Part shown: one piece after another, positions 24,701-32,300 of the stretch
How positions within the stretch are numbered: position 1 is the stretch's first letter
How the letters are laid out: each line of letters starts with the position of its first letter
Source of the DNA: Chloroflexota bacterium
Lineage (GTDB): Bacteria; Chloroflexota; Anaerolineae; Anaerolineales; Villigracilaceae
Direction of reading: 5' to 3'
Assembly: GCA_016191845.1 (NCBI GenBank)
Contig: JACPVF010000015.1
Coordinates: 124,001-188,000, forward strand
DNA length: 64,000 nucleotides
Notes under the pieces: generated by a model
Seen by the model: the letters and a program-made list of their open reading frames with translations, nothing else
The model's database searches: none
What the model was told of the DNA's origin: nothing
Translations under genes and position numbers: made by a program

Positions 24701-27306
24701 CGGATCTTTAATTCCCTGCCAAACACATTGACCGTATGCGCCGCCGTCACCCACTGGAGCAAACGTTTCCGCGTCACGGTCAGGCGCACGAGGGTGGTAA
24801 GGATGGCATCCAGCGTAATGGATGTCTCGTGCGGCAGGAACGCGATCTGGAACAGGTCACGTAGCGCGGCTTGCTGGACCGGGCGGGCGGTCGTTTCGGG
24901 GTATTGATCCGTCCGGCGGGCGCGCAGGGTGGCGAAAAAACCAAACAACACGGCCACCACATACGTGGAAAGCGCCAGCGTCACCCACACCAGGCTCGAC
25001 CCCGGCAGAAACAGCCAACCGCCGATGATCAAGGCCAGAATCGCCGGGGTCACCAGACTGCGGCGGAGATTATCCGCAATCTTCCAGCGGTCAAGCATGG
25101 ACAGATCGCTGCGAATCTTCCCCTGGGTATCGTGCGGCACCTGCGACTTGAGCCAGGGCAACAACTGCCAGTCGCCCCGAATCCAACGATGGAAGCGATG
25201 GGCATATGAAACATAGTGCAGGGGATAATCTTCGAACAGAACGACATTGGTCACTAGGCCGCAGCGTCCATGCAGGCCCTCGAACAGGTCGTGGCTCAAC
25301 AGCGTGTTTTCGGGCACGCGTCCATGCAGGCTACGCTCGAAGGCGCTCACATCATAGATGCCCTTGCCGACGTAACTGCCCTCGCCGAACAGATCCTGAT
25401 AGACATCCGACACGGCGCGGGTGTAGAGATCGAGAGTCGTATCACCGGAATAGATGCGGGAGAAGATCGAACGATTGGCCGCCGTCGGTCTCACCTGGAC
25501 CCTGGGCTGGAGCACCGTGTACCCATCGATCAGCGTTCCCGAGGCGGGATCGAACTCCGCCTGGTTCAGCGGATGGGCAATGGTCCCCACCAGGCGGCGG
25601 ACGCTGTCGCGCGGCAAGGTGGTATCCGCATCCAACGTGACCACGTAACGGATCGCGGGCAATACGGACAGATCGCCCAACTGGATGGAGAATGAGTTAT
25701 CTTCTTTCCCAAGCAGCAGCCCGTTGAAAGCAGACAATTTGCCGCGCTTCCGTTCCCAGCCCATCCAACACCCTTCGGCGGGATTCCAATTGCGGTCGCG
25801 GTGAAATAAATAGAAGGGTTGATAACCTTCATTGGCATAGCAAGCGTTGAGGTCCTCGATGCCCGCCCTGGCCTGTTCGAGCAACTGCGCTTCGCCGTGC
25901 ATTTCCTGTTGCGGCGCGTCCACAAGATCGGATAACAGGGCAAAACGCACGTTCGGGTCGGCGTTGCCGAGGTGATGATTTTCAAGTTGGCGCAGTAGCG
26001 ATGCTAGTTCGGATTCGTTGGCGAGCAACGAGGGGATGACCACCATGGTGCTGCACTCGGGTGGAATGCCCTCCTGAAAATTGAGCCGCGGCAGAATGCG
26101 CGGCGGCACGATCTGCACCACCAGCCAGTTGGTCAAGTCCGAGGCGATGGCGGAGGCGGGGAAAAACATCAACAGAAATGTGAGAATGACTTGAAGCGCA
26201 CTCCCGCCCACAACCGCGGCATAACCAGCCGCGGCGAAAGTCAGCAGAGCGGTGATCAGGATAATGCTCCCCAAATAAGCCGGGGCGGAATGCCTGGTCA
26301 ACCAGCGGCGCAAGCGACTTCCACGTGGCGGCCGATATTCCAATTGAGATTCAAGAATCACCCGCCCCGGGCCAGTCAGGTAGTAACCAACGTGACGCGT
26401 GCGCAGCCGCTCCCCACTTTCGGCGAGGTGGATGGCCGTGCGTGCAATGGTGAATTCATCCGCCTGGGCGCCCAGCGCGATCTCCTCGACCACGTTGCGA
26501 TAGCGATTGCGCGTGTCGAAATCCATGCGGGTGTACACATCCGCCGGGTCGCCGCGCAGGGCATCTTCCACCATGCAGGTGTTTTCGAAAAACGAAAGCC
26601 AATCCTGCGTGGCCAGCATGCGCAGGCTGATGATGCTGTTGATCACGATGGTCTCATCGCTGACGGGGGGATGATCCGGCCTGGGGTCCGGCGCGGCCGG
26701 TTCGAGGCGTTGTCCTGAGCCCGTCGAAGGGTCAGGAATGGAAGCAGGGGGCAAGTTGAGGTGCGTGATGTGCGCCAGCGAGTCCGTCAGCGTCTCAAGA
26801 ATGCTGAGTCGCAACATGGGAGCCAGCGCCCAAATTTCGCCGATCTTCAACGGCGTGATGCTCTGAAATGCATCGACGAAACTTTTGATCGAGTCGGCTT
26901 CAAGGTGGCTGTCCGTGGCTTTGGTCAGCGTGAACGCCAGGATGTGGATGCGCGTCATTTCGCCGCCGTCCACCCTGGCCAAGGGAAGACGCTGATAAAA
27001 ATCGGGCGGGATGTTTTCGGCGGTCTGTCGCAGAGCCTGCTCGATGATGTAGAAATTATCCAGGATCCATTCGGCGGCATGCGAAACGGTGGTCTCGGCC
27101 CGGCTGGATTCATCGAAGTGGCGATACACATCTTTAAGAAATGCCCCCAGGATTTTCAAACGCGCGGGAAGCAGGTCTTTCTTTGCAGAATGGCTGACAG
27201 GCTGGAGGCCGCGCGCCAGGGACAGCGCCCGTTCATCCAACCGCGAGCCGGGCGAGGCGGAAACGGACAGGGTCTCCACCCTGGCGGGCGAAACAGTGTT
27301 GGGCAT
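18760..27306 (-). CDS. ndvB: Cyclic beta-1,2-glucan synthase (GT84-GH94)
   Basis: 2848 residues, the normal size for NdvB/ChvB. N-terminal regulatory region, then membrane spans (~350-430), a glycosyltransferase core with VVTLDADTTLPRDS near residue 559 and HRFHRWIRGDWQ near 707, more membrane spans (~750-960), a glycoamylase-like region (GTGQEYAVVRSYMAHHQGM near 1500), and a C-terminal GH94 phosphorylase-like part with GDWNDGMNNVG near 2530. By family it builds linear beta-1,2-glucan from UDP-glucose on a protein intermediate, sets chain length and cyclises it. The product acts in osmoprotection. It starts 4 bp after the Usp gene, with AAAGGACA upstream. Confidence 0.93.
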   Translation of the reverse strand: MPNTVSPARVETLSVSASPGSRLDERALSLARGLQPVSHSAKKDLLPARLKILGAFLKDVYRHFDESSRAETTVSHAAEWILDNFYIIEQALRQTAENIPPDFYQRLPLARVDGGEMTRIHILAFTLTKATDSHLEADSIKSFVDAFQSITPLKIGEIWALAPMLRLSILETLTDSLAHITHLNLPPASIPDPSTGSGQRLEPAAPDPRPDHPPVSDETIVINSIISLRMLATQDWLSFFENTCMVEDALRGDPADVYTRMDFDTRNRYRNVVEEIALGAQADEFTIARTAIHLAESGERLRTRHVGYYLTGPGRVILESQLEYRPPRGSRLRRWLTRHSAPAYLGSIILITALLTFAAAGYAAVVGGSALQVILTFLLMFFPASAIASDLTNWLVVQIVPPRILPRLNFQEGIPPECSTMVVIPSLLANESELASLLRQLENHHLGNADPNVRFALLSDLVDAPQQEMHGEAQLLEQARAGIEDLNACYANEGYQPFYLFHRDRNWNPAEGCWMGWERKRGKLSAFNGLLLGKEDNSFSIQLGDLSVLPAIRYVVTLDADTTLPRDSVRRLVGTIAHPLNQAEFDPASGTLIDGYTVLQPRVQVRPTAANRSIFSRIYSGDTTLDLYTRAVSDVYQDLFGEGSYVGKGIYDVSAFERSLHGRVPENTLLSHDLFEGLHGRCGLVTNVVLFEDYPLHYVSYAHRFHRWIRGDWQLLPWLKSQVPHDTQGKIRSDLSMLDRWKIADNLRRSLVTPAILALIIGGWLFLPGSSLVWVTLALSTYVVAVLFGFFATLRARRTDQYPETTARPVQQAALRDLFQIAFLPHETSITLDAILTTLVRLTVTRKRLLQWVTAAHTVNVFGRELKIRSAWRAMGLAPAVSVLLFLLVIVLNPPVVWLATPFLLVWAVSPYLAFWISKPITFATEKLSPPQEDQLRQLARTTWLYFEKFVGPDDHWLPPDHFQEEPRGLVAHRTSPTNIGLLLLSTLSAYDLGYIGPQELVLRIRNTLDGMDRLEKQRGHFLNWYDTRTLSPLSPRYISTVDNGNLSACLLTLRQGCDDVVSRPIIHWQGLMDTLDVLETALHQAHIEGTKSELHDVISRLREQAERLQDARQCSPQFLQSLFRESRAELEDLLAKVVEAAAEQLDYETIRTLSTWIERTRHHLSQIQREIETLCPWSLAMAQIPPLFSRPDLQPELANAWKELVASLSLKPALEEIPAICTNTLDALQGVRAHLLGDERDSLSWCDAFAAQLETARASAAELLGDLQLIRARAEAHFEAMNFHFLYDPQRKVFHIGYNVDSGRLDTSYYDLLASEARLTSLVAIAKGEVPQNHWLYLARPITQLNGARVLLSWSGTMFEYLMPSLLTRRYLGTLLDQSCLAAVKYQISYGQTNHIPWGISESSFYYFDANQTYQYRAFGVPGLGYKRGLAEDLVVAPYASILALPYAPAAVLQNMERFRKYNLFGLYGLYESVDFTAERMGTGQEYAVVRSYMAHHQGMILLSLCNTLSEDSMIRRFHADPRMQTVALLLQEQVPVRAPIEHPHPHEIGVVHPVHPVVPFDPWQAKLNSPYPQLHYLSNGNYSLLITAAGSGYSRWRDMDLTRWHADTTLDHFGSWIYVQDLEKERLWSATFQPTAALPTSQQVNFHPHTVEFLRRDDDISTHLRIAIAPDADVEVRRVTLTNHGESARGMVLTNYAEVILAPQMADHRHPAYNKLFIECEHITEGNILLYHRRPRSAQDKPVYLAYFIVNERDDLQMTGYETDRARFLGRGNTPRTPASLQQLSNATATLDPIAALQTQVTVKEYASLQVAFVTVAAASRREVLALAHDFRQWHRINRVLDDARTQAEEELIQVGLSSPQLEQIQKLLSALLYPAPALRSDPVTLAGNTLGQSGLWAFSISGDYPILLINLKQEKDLDLLSELIRAHTYWHRRGLKIDLVILNQRETSYDQHFHGKIYHLLSRTNSDDRLGKRGGIFVLREDQMSVAERILIATAARVTLEGEAGPLATQLEKLDRLPVRLPRFVPTQSPLSEPSSIPLLGSRPGLVFDNGLGGFSPDGREYIIHLARGQWTPAPWINVIANPEFGFLVSEAGLGCTWAGNSGENRLTPWHNDPVSDPPSEAIYLRDEDTGELWSPTPLPTRADAPYTIRHGTGYTIFEHRSHEVEQRLRLFAVPDAPVKIVQLKLQNTSARTRRINITYYAEWVLGTTHEEMAQYIVPEYASERFAMLARNPYNRDFSERVAFLAATRELQGLTTDRTEFLGSLGSYAHPAALERVGLTALAQAGADPCAAMQLLLWLAPGETKEVTFLLGQGADHAEALKLITQYQNMTNVEAAWDVLQSFWDDKLKDIQVETPDAAMDILLNRWLPYQTLSCRIWGRTAFYQSGGAYGFRDQLQDVLAFLYTRPAIAREHILRAARHQFEQGDVLHWWHVARPADRGVRTRISDDLLWLPYTVAQYVHITGDRAILEERVPFLAAEPLKVGEHDRYGDFPYGETESLYEHCRRALAKGTTAGPHGLPLMGEGDWNDGMNNVGTGGTGESIWLGWFLHATLADFARLCDGDGSAEQAASYRQQAETLRLALETFAWDGSWYRRAFYDDGKPLGSAENRDCQIDSISQSWAVISGAAEHGRARAAMQSLYERLVRREDGLILLLAPPFDRTIRDPGYIKGYQPGIRENGGQYTHAAIWAIWAFAKLGDGDRVFELYQLINPIQHADTPQKVARYQVEPYVVAADIYSAPAHLGRGGWTWYSGSSGWMYRLGIEIILGIKKAGQALEFDPCIPRHWPGYKVNYRFGSTQYRIDVQNPRHVNCGIQQILLDEQIVVNNRVPLVDDGHPHEVRIVMG
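26708..26738. repeat. REP-like palindromic insert inside the glucan synthase gene
   Basis: TGTCCTGAGCCCGTCGAAGG at 26711-26730 is the core of a dispersed repeat (commonly met as CCTTCGACAGGCTCAGGACA) found in many environmental genomes. Here it lies in frame, encoding DPSTGSGQRLEPAAP near residue 195, between helical segments of the N-terminal region. It adds a low-complexity linker without breaking the frame. Confidence 0.5.
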
Positions 27307-27309
27307 GGC

Positions 27310-28275
27310 TCAATGTCCTTTGGTTTCGCGGGCGGCCATTTCGGCCTGGGTTCGTTTGATCTCATCCCCGGATAGATCCTGCATGATCATCAGGGAGGTG
27401 GTTCCGTAGGTGATAAAACTATTGGCGATGCTCCCGTAGGGCCAGCGGCTCTCGCCTGAATGACCGTGCGCCACCAGCATGACCAGGTCGGCGTTTTCCT
27501 GTTCCACCATGTCGTGGAGCGTGGCTGTCATGTTATCACTGACGACCAGGCGGGTCTGCAGGTTCACGTTCTGGAGCGCCAACTGCGAGGTGAGTTGTTC
27601 GAAGTAATGCGAAGCTGCACGCTGATTCCGATCTGCAATGCTCGTGATGAGTTCCACGTCATCGTCCGATAGCGGGAAGCGATGGAGCATTTCGGGCTTG
27701 CGGATGACCGTGCCCAAGATGAGCTGGGATTTGTGGAACTGCGCCAGTCCCACCGCCACCGGCAGGATGTACTCGGCCCGCGCCGAGCAATCCAACCCGA
27801 CGAACAGACGCTTGTAGTGAATACCGGTTGGCTCTGCAACGGAGGATTTATAAGCCCTGACCAGCAACGTGGATTTGAAGGCGCGCAGAATGATCTTCTG
27901 CACCACACTGCTGACATTCCACCCGCTGAGTCCGCTCCGCCCATGCGTGCTGAGGGCGATCAGGTCCACATCGTTGTTGTTGGCAAAATCAATGATGCAG
28001 TCGGCAGGGAGACCCTCCATCATTTCCTGGCCAACCTGTAAATTGGTGTCGCGTAAACGGGAGGCCATGCCATCGAGATACACTTCCGCCTCGCGCTTTT
28101 TGAGGTGCCAATCCAGCGGGTCGATGGCGCGTTGCTCCGCTTTGATGCGGGAGAGTTCCAGGACCTGTAAAAGGGTGACGCGCGCGGCAAACGCCGAAGC
28201 GACAGCCTGTACGTGCGGCAAGACACATTCCGCCAGCGCAGACCCATCCAGTGGAACAAGGATATGGTTAATCAT
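27310..28275 (-). CDS. Tandem-domain universal stress protein
   Basis: 321 residues from MINHILVPLDGSALAECVLP; GGAG is seven bases before the ATG at 28275. Two UspA domains: the first has the ATP-loop-like GRSGLSGWNVSSVVQKI, the second begins RLFVGLDCSARAEYILPVAV and has HGHSGESRWPYGSIANSF. Tandem Usp proteins bind ATP and protect against stress by unknown means. It is the promoter-proximal gene of the operon with the glucan synthase, tying cyclic glucan production to a stress signal. Confidence 0.92.
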   Translation of the reverse strand: MINHILVPLDGSALAECVLPHVQAVASAFAARVTLLQVLELSRIKAEQRAIDPLDWHLKKREAEVYLDGMASRLRDTNLQVGQEMMEGLPADCIIDFANNNDVDLIALSTHGRSGLSGWNVSSVVQKIILRAFKSTLLVRAYKSSVAEPTGIHYKRLFVGLDCSARAEYILPVAVGLAQFHKSQLILGTVIRKPEMLHRFPLSDDDVELITSIADRNQRAASHYFEQLTSQLALQNVNLQTRLVVSDNMTATLHDMVEQENADLVMLVAHGHSGESRWPYGSIANSFITYGTTSLMIMQDLSGDEIKRTQAEMAARETKGH

Positions 28276-28375
28276 AACGATCTCCAGTGTCAGACAACCC
28301 AAACAACCCAAGGTCAGTGATGTGAGCTTATTTGGTCGGCGTAGAAAATATACAAATCCCCATCTAATTACACTT

Positions 28376-28403
28376 ATAGTATATACCACTTTTGTCTAGG
28401 CAA
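28376..28403 (-). promoter_or_regulatory. Candidate promoter for the usp-ndvB operon
   Basis: On the minus strand TTGCCT (28403-28398), a 16-bp spacer and TACTAT (28381-28376) resemble a housekeeping promoter about 100 bp before the Usp start codon. Found by eye only. Confidence 0.35.
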
Positions 28404-28611
28404 ATCATAATCTGTTTGTATCTCAATGATTTGGCGTGGGTTTATTTCTATGGTTTTCCGATTCACTTCCATTGAAGGTAATTGATGTGATGATTGTGCT
28501 CTGTTTCGTTCAATATTTGTCAAAACAATGACCTACAGTTCCCAAGTGCCTAATCCCATATTGGATAATAATCAACTGGAACGACATAAAGGGTGGCTAT
28601 AACACCATAAT

Positions 28612-28657
28612 GATCTGTCCCGCGCGGTACATATCTGGTATATGGGTATAAATTTCG
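28612..28657 (+). repeat. 46-nt repeat element, copy A
   Basis: It starts GATCTGTCC and ends GGTATAAATTTCG. Copy B at 44352 has exactly the same length with no gaps. Inside are three GGTA units at element positions 15, 26 and 34; copy B has GGCA at all three. An 11-bp tandem repeat ACGTAGGCGGC x2 (28665-28686) and an intrinsic terminator follow before the LuxR gene. Confidence 0.5.
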
Positions 28658-28700
28658 TAGACGAACGTAGGCGGCACGTAGGCGGCGATGATGCAACTAT

Positions 28701-28729
28701 GCGTCCTTCAGAGATGGAGGACGCTTTTT
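28701..28729 (+). terminator. Intrinsic terminator upstream of LuxR gene
   Basis: GCGTCCT (28701-28707) pairs with AGGACGC (28718-28724), followed by TTTTTG. No plus-strand protein gene precedes it, so it would end a short RNA or attenuate a transcript that starts near repeat copy A. Confidence 0.65.
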
Positions 28730-28757
28730 GTTTTGTAAAGAATGATTGGGTATGTCT

Positions 28758-28763
28758 TATAAT
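28758..28763 (+). promoter_or_regulatory. -10 box for a leaderless LuxR transcript
   Basis: TATAAT ends 7 bp before the ATG at 28770. No Shine-Dalgarno sequence is present, so transcription should start at or next to the A of the start codon. Confidence 0.5.
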
Positions 28764-28769
28764 GGATTT

Positions 28770-31445
28770 ATGACTACACAGCTCCTGGCGACAAAACTGT
28801 TCATCCCCCCGCAACGGCCCGGCATCGTTCCACGCCTGCGCCTGATTAAGCGGCTGAACAATGGATTGGCAAACGGGAGCAAACTAACCCTCATCTCCGC
28901 GCCTGCCGGTTTTGGCAAGACCACCCTGGTCAGTGAATGGATTTCAAGTTGCGGGAAGCCTGTGGCATGGTTATCGCTGGATGATGGGGATAACGATCCG
29001 GTGCGTTTCATCTCCTACCTGATAGCAGCATTGCAGACTATCAAGAAGGAAATTGGTGAGGGGCTGTTGACGACTCTCCAATCTCCTCAACCGCCGCAAA
29101 TCGAATCGATCCTGACTCCCCTGCTCAATGAAATCACCACCATCTCGAATCATTTCATTTTTGTTCTTGATGATTATCACTTGATGGAAGCTGGACAGAT
29201 TGACCAGACTGTTACTTTCCTGCTTGACCATCTACCGCCGCAGATGCACCTGGTCATCGCCACACGCGAAGATCCAAATCTCCCGCTTGCCCGCTTGCGT
29301 GCCCGTGGACAATTGACCGAACTCCGCGCCGCTGACCTGCGCTTCACACCTGCCGAAGCCGCGGAGTTCCTTAATCAAGTGATGGGATTGAACCTCTCGG
29401 CGAATGACATTGCTTCACTAGAAACTCGCACCGAGGGCTGGATCGCTGGTCTGCAATTGGCGGCGCTCTCCATGCAGGGACGGGAAGACACTGCCAGTTT
29501 TATTCAGGCATTCACTGGCAGCCATCGTTTTGTGTTGGACTATTTGGCTGAAGAAGTACTTCACCGCCAGCCTGAACACATCCGCAATTTCTTATTACAA
29601 ACATCCATTCTCGAAAGGTTCTGTGCGCCTCTGTGCAATGCAATCACAGAACGGGAAGATGGCAAAGAAATGTTGGATGTGCTGGAACACGGCAATCTCT
29701 TCCTCATTCCGCTTGACGATCAGCGCCAGTGGTATCGCTATCATCATCTCTTTGCTGAAGTTCTGCAGGCACACTTGAAAGAGGCTCAATCCAATCAGAT
29801 GTTTGCGCTGCATCAGCGGGCGAGTAGTTGGTTCGAGCAGAATCGTCTGCCAGCTGAAGCCTTCCAGCACGCTTTTGCGGCAAACGATTTTGAGCGAGCC
29901 GCGCGCCTGGCGGAAGATGCCTGGCGGGAAAAGGAACGCAGTTTCCAGACCGCTGTCTGGTTGGGCTGGGTGAATAAACTGCCTGAGGCGGTAGTCTGTT
30001 CCCATCCCAGGTTGTGTTTCCAACTTGGTTCTGCTTTTTCGGACGCAGGGGAGCCGGAAAAAAGTGAAGCGCACTTACAAAACGCCGAACGCACACTGGC
30101 CGGGGCGATAGATCAGGATGAAGCAAAGTCTCTGCGAGTGAACATTGCCCTTATTCGCGCCAACAACGCCCAAATACAGGGCAATCTGGCCGAAACAGTG
30201 AAATATGCTGAGCTTTCCATTCAGCTCACCCCCAAAGACGATGTTTACCTCCGCGCCCAGGCTGTTATCACACTGGAACTTATCCATTGGACCACCGGTA
30301 ATTTGGAAGCCTCCCTGCAAGCCATGTACGCCTGGATAGAAGACATGCAAAGGTTGGGCAACCGGGTGTTTGTAATTGCGAGCGCCTTTGCTGTGGCGGA
30401 TATGCAAGTTGCAATGGGCCGCTTGGGTGAAGCCGAACAGACCCTCCGACAAGCCATCCAACAAGCCGAGGCGCAGGGCCTGGAAGCGGTATCGATTACT
30501 GCCCATCATCACTTGGGGTTGGCTATGCTGGCTCATGAGCGGGGTGACGAGGCGGAGACGGCACAACGCTTGCAAATCGCCGCTGATCTGGGCCAACGTA
30601 CTACCCTGGTAGACTGGGATCACCGCTGGAATCTGGCGCAGGCCCGGCTCAAAGAATCCGACAGGGAATGGGCTGCGAATCTCGATTTGCTCGATGATGC
30701 CGAGCGGGACTATGTCAAGACCGCGATTCCCAACCTGCAACCGGTCGAAGCCCACAAGGCGCGAATCTATCTGAAACAAGGGCGGCTCGACAAGGCACAG
30801 GCTTGGGTACAGGCACGCAGCCTCTCGGTCAGGGATGAGGCGAATTATCTCGGCGAGTACGAACATCTCACGCTGGCGCGAATCCGTCTGGCGGAACGGT
30901 CGTTTAAGGGAGTCAATGCAATGCTGGATCACCTCCTGGCTTTGGCAGAAACCCAAAAGCGGATGGGGAGTGTGATCGAAATCCTGATATTGCAATCGCT
31001 CATACATCACGCGCAAGGAGACGGGCCGCGCGCACGCGCCGCGCTGGAACATGCCCTGACACTGGCTGAACCGGAAGGCTATCTCCGCATCTTTGTGGAT
31101 GAAGGCGAGGCAATGCAATTTTTGATTTCAGATTTCAGATTGACGATTGAAAAGCAATCGCGTGAGCAGGATCGCAAGTTAATAAGGTATGCAGATAAAA
31201 TCCTGGCTGCGTTTCCACAATCCACAATCCAAAATCGTAAATCCGAAATCGTTGAGCCTTTAAGCGAACGCGAGTTGGAAGTGCTCAAGTTGCTCCGTAG
31301 TGAATTGAGCGGTCCCGAAATTGCCCAACAATTGATCGTGTCGCTCAACACCTTGCGCACTCACACAAAAAACATTTTCAACAAACTGGGGGTCAACAAC
31401 CGCCGGGCAGCCATTCGCCGCGCGGAAGAACTCGATCTGTTCTAG
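28770..31445 (+). CDS. MalT-like LuxR-family ATP-dependent transcriptional regulator
   Basis: 891 residues from MTTQLLATKLFIPPQRPGIV. An STAND-type ATPase domain (Walker A APAGFGKTT near residue 45-53; Walker B FVLDDYH), a long TPR-like helical region (~370-790), and a C-terminal LuxR helix-turn-helix (LSERELEVLKLL...TLRTHTKNIFNKLGVNNR). This family activates transcription when an inducer and ATP drive oligomer formation. The start is set by a -10 box 7 bp upstream with no ribosome site. Heptad repeats lie in the region joining TPR to HTH. It precedes a plus-strand cluster of membrane and redox genes that may be its targets. Confidence 0.92.
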   Translation: MTTQLLATKLFIPPQRPGIVPRLRLIKRLNNGLANGSKLTLISAPAGFGKTTLVSEWISSCGKPVAWLSLDDGDNDPVRFISYLIAALQTIKKEIGEGLLTTLQSPQPPQIESILTPLLNEITTISNHFIFVLDDYHLMEAGQIDQTVTFLLDHLPPQMHLVIATREDPNLPLARLRARGQLTELRAADLRFTPAEAAEFLNQVMGLNLSANDIASLETRTEGWIAGLQLAALSMQGREDTASFIQAFTGSHRFVLDYLAEEVLHRQPEHIRNFLLQTSILERFCAPLCNAITEREDGKEMLDVLEHGNLFLIPLDDQRQWYRYHHLFAEVLQAHLKEAQSNQMFALHQRASSWFEQNRLPAEAFQHAFAANDFERAARLAEDAWREKERSFQTAVWLGWVNKLPEAVVCSHPRLCFQLGSAFSDAGEPEKSEAHLQNAERTLAGAIDQDEAKSLRVNIALIRANNAQIQGNLAETVKYAELSIQLTPKDDVYLRAQAVITLELIHWTTGNLEASLQAMYAWIEDMQRLGNRVFVIASAFAVADMQVAMGRLGEAEQTLRQAIQQAEAQGLEAVSITAHHHLGLAMLAHERGDEAETAQRLQIAADLGQRTTLVDWDHRWNLAQARLKESDREWAANLDLLDDAERDYVKTAIPNLQPVEAHKARIYLKQGRLDKAQAWVQARSLSVRDEANYLGEYEHLTLARIRLAERSFKGVNAMLDHLLALAETQKRMGSVIEILILQSLIHHAQGDGPRARAALEHALTLAEPEGYLRIFVDEGEAMQFLISDFRLTIEKQSREQDRKLIRYADKILAAFPQSTIQNRKSEIVEPLSERELEVLKLLRSELSGPEIAQQLIVSLNTLRTHTKNIFNKLGVNNRRAAIRRAEELDLF
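31124..31250. repeat. Inverted GATTNNN heptad arrays within the LuxR gene
   Basis: Four tandem 7-bp units GATTTCA, GATTTCA, GATTGAC, GATTGAA (31124-31151) face five inverted units of form NNNAATC (31216-31250), all in exact 7-bp register, across a 64-bp spacer. The reading frame stays open, encoding QFLISDFRLTIEKQS and STIQNRKSEIVEP. Confidence 0.6.
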
Positions 31446-31466
31446 CACCTGAACTTCTCCAACCCA

Positions 31467-31493
31467 ACTCCAGCATCGCCTGCTGGAGTTTTT
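31467..31493 (+). terminator. Intrinsic terminator after LuxR gene
   Basis: ACTCCAGCA (31467-31475) and TGCTGGAGT (31481-31489) form a 9-bp stem with a TCGCC loop, followed by a T run. It separates the regulator from the following cluster. Confidence 0.75.
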
Positions 31494-31588
31494 GTTTTCC
31501 GCGCAATCACCATCTCAATCACATCATCTGGTGATGACGTCTCACCGCATCTAACGGTATCTTTCAGGCGGATAACCGAGAGAAAACG

Positions 31589-32239
31589 ATGATTGACAAG
31601 CCGCCTCCCAATATTTCATTCTACGAAATCCGCCTCAAGGGACACCTTGACGCCCGCTGGGGCGATCGGTTTGAAGGCATGACCATCACGCTGGAAGAGA
31701 ACGGTGACACGCTTCTTTCTGGACCTGTGGCTGATCAGTCCGCCCTGCACGGATTGCTCAAAAAAGTGCGTGATTTGGGAATGCCATTGGCCTCGGTCAT
31801 TCAAATTCAAAATGGTTCACTAAAGGAGATAGAAATGAATACGAACAATAAGACCGCAGGAAATCTGCTCGATGTAAGGATAATCCTTGCAGTGCTATGG
31901 GTGGCGGGAATGTTAAGTAGTTTAAATGGGGACACGTACCGCTTGAGCGCAATGACCAAACCTTTCGGAGTAAGCCCCGAATTATTGTTGGTAATGTCAT
32001 TAATATTCGTGGGATCGATTTTTATGAGCGCCTTGACCCTGATGTTGAAGTCTCCCGCGAGTCGTTGGGCAAACCGCGTCGTAGGCATATTCTATGCGAT
32101 GATTACCCTTGCTTTCGAGGTTTTACATCTTGTTGTATTCCGATCCACTGGTTATGAGATAGTTTGGGCAACAGCACAACTTGTGTTTGCCTTGCTGGTT
32201 GTTTGGTACTCATGGAAATGGACTAACCCTGAAGATTAG
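31589..32239 (+). CDS. Fusion of a small MalT-companion protein with a DUF6326-like membrane protein
   Basis: 216 residues in one frame. Residues 1-~74 (YEIRLKGHLDARWGDRFEGM, then GPVADQSALHGLLKKVRDLG) are a complete small protein often found as a separate ORF after such LuxR genes. From Met83 (MNTNNKTAGNLLDVRIILAV) on is a four-helix membrane protein of the DUF6326 type. The second part keeps its own ribosome site AAAGGAGA, now translated as SLKEI, and an ATG at 31835, so it may also be made alone. A TAA in the +1 frame just before it suggests the first gene's stop was lost by a small indel. Confidence 0.7.
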   Translation: MIDKPPPNISFYEIRLKGHLDARWGDRFEGMTITLEENGDTLLSGPVADQSALHGLLKKVRDLGMPLASVIQIQNGSLKEIEMNTNNKTAGNLLDVRIILAVLWVAGMLSSLNGDTYRLSAMTKPFGVSPELLLVMSLIFVGSIFMSALTLMLKSPASRWANRVVGIFYAMITLAFEVLHLVVFRSTGYEIVWATAQLVFALLVVWYSWKWTNPED

Positions 32240-32300
32240 CCCGGCAAACGTCTCAGCTGTCAAATAGTAAACCATCCATATCGTTCAATAAGGAGAAAAA

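Noticed and set aside
28612-28657. 46-nt repeat as a conserved short peptide gene on the minus strand
   Set aside because: Most differences between copies change the amino acid and neither copy has a start with ribosome site; kept only as an alternative.
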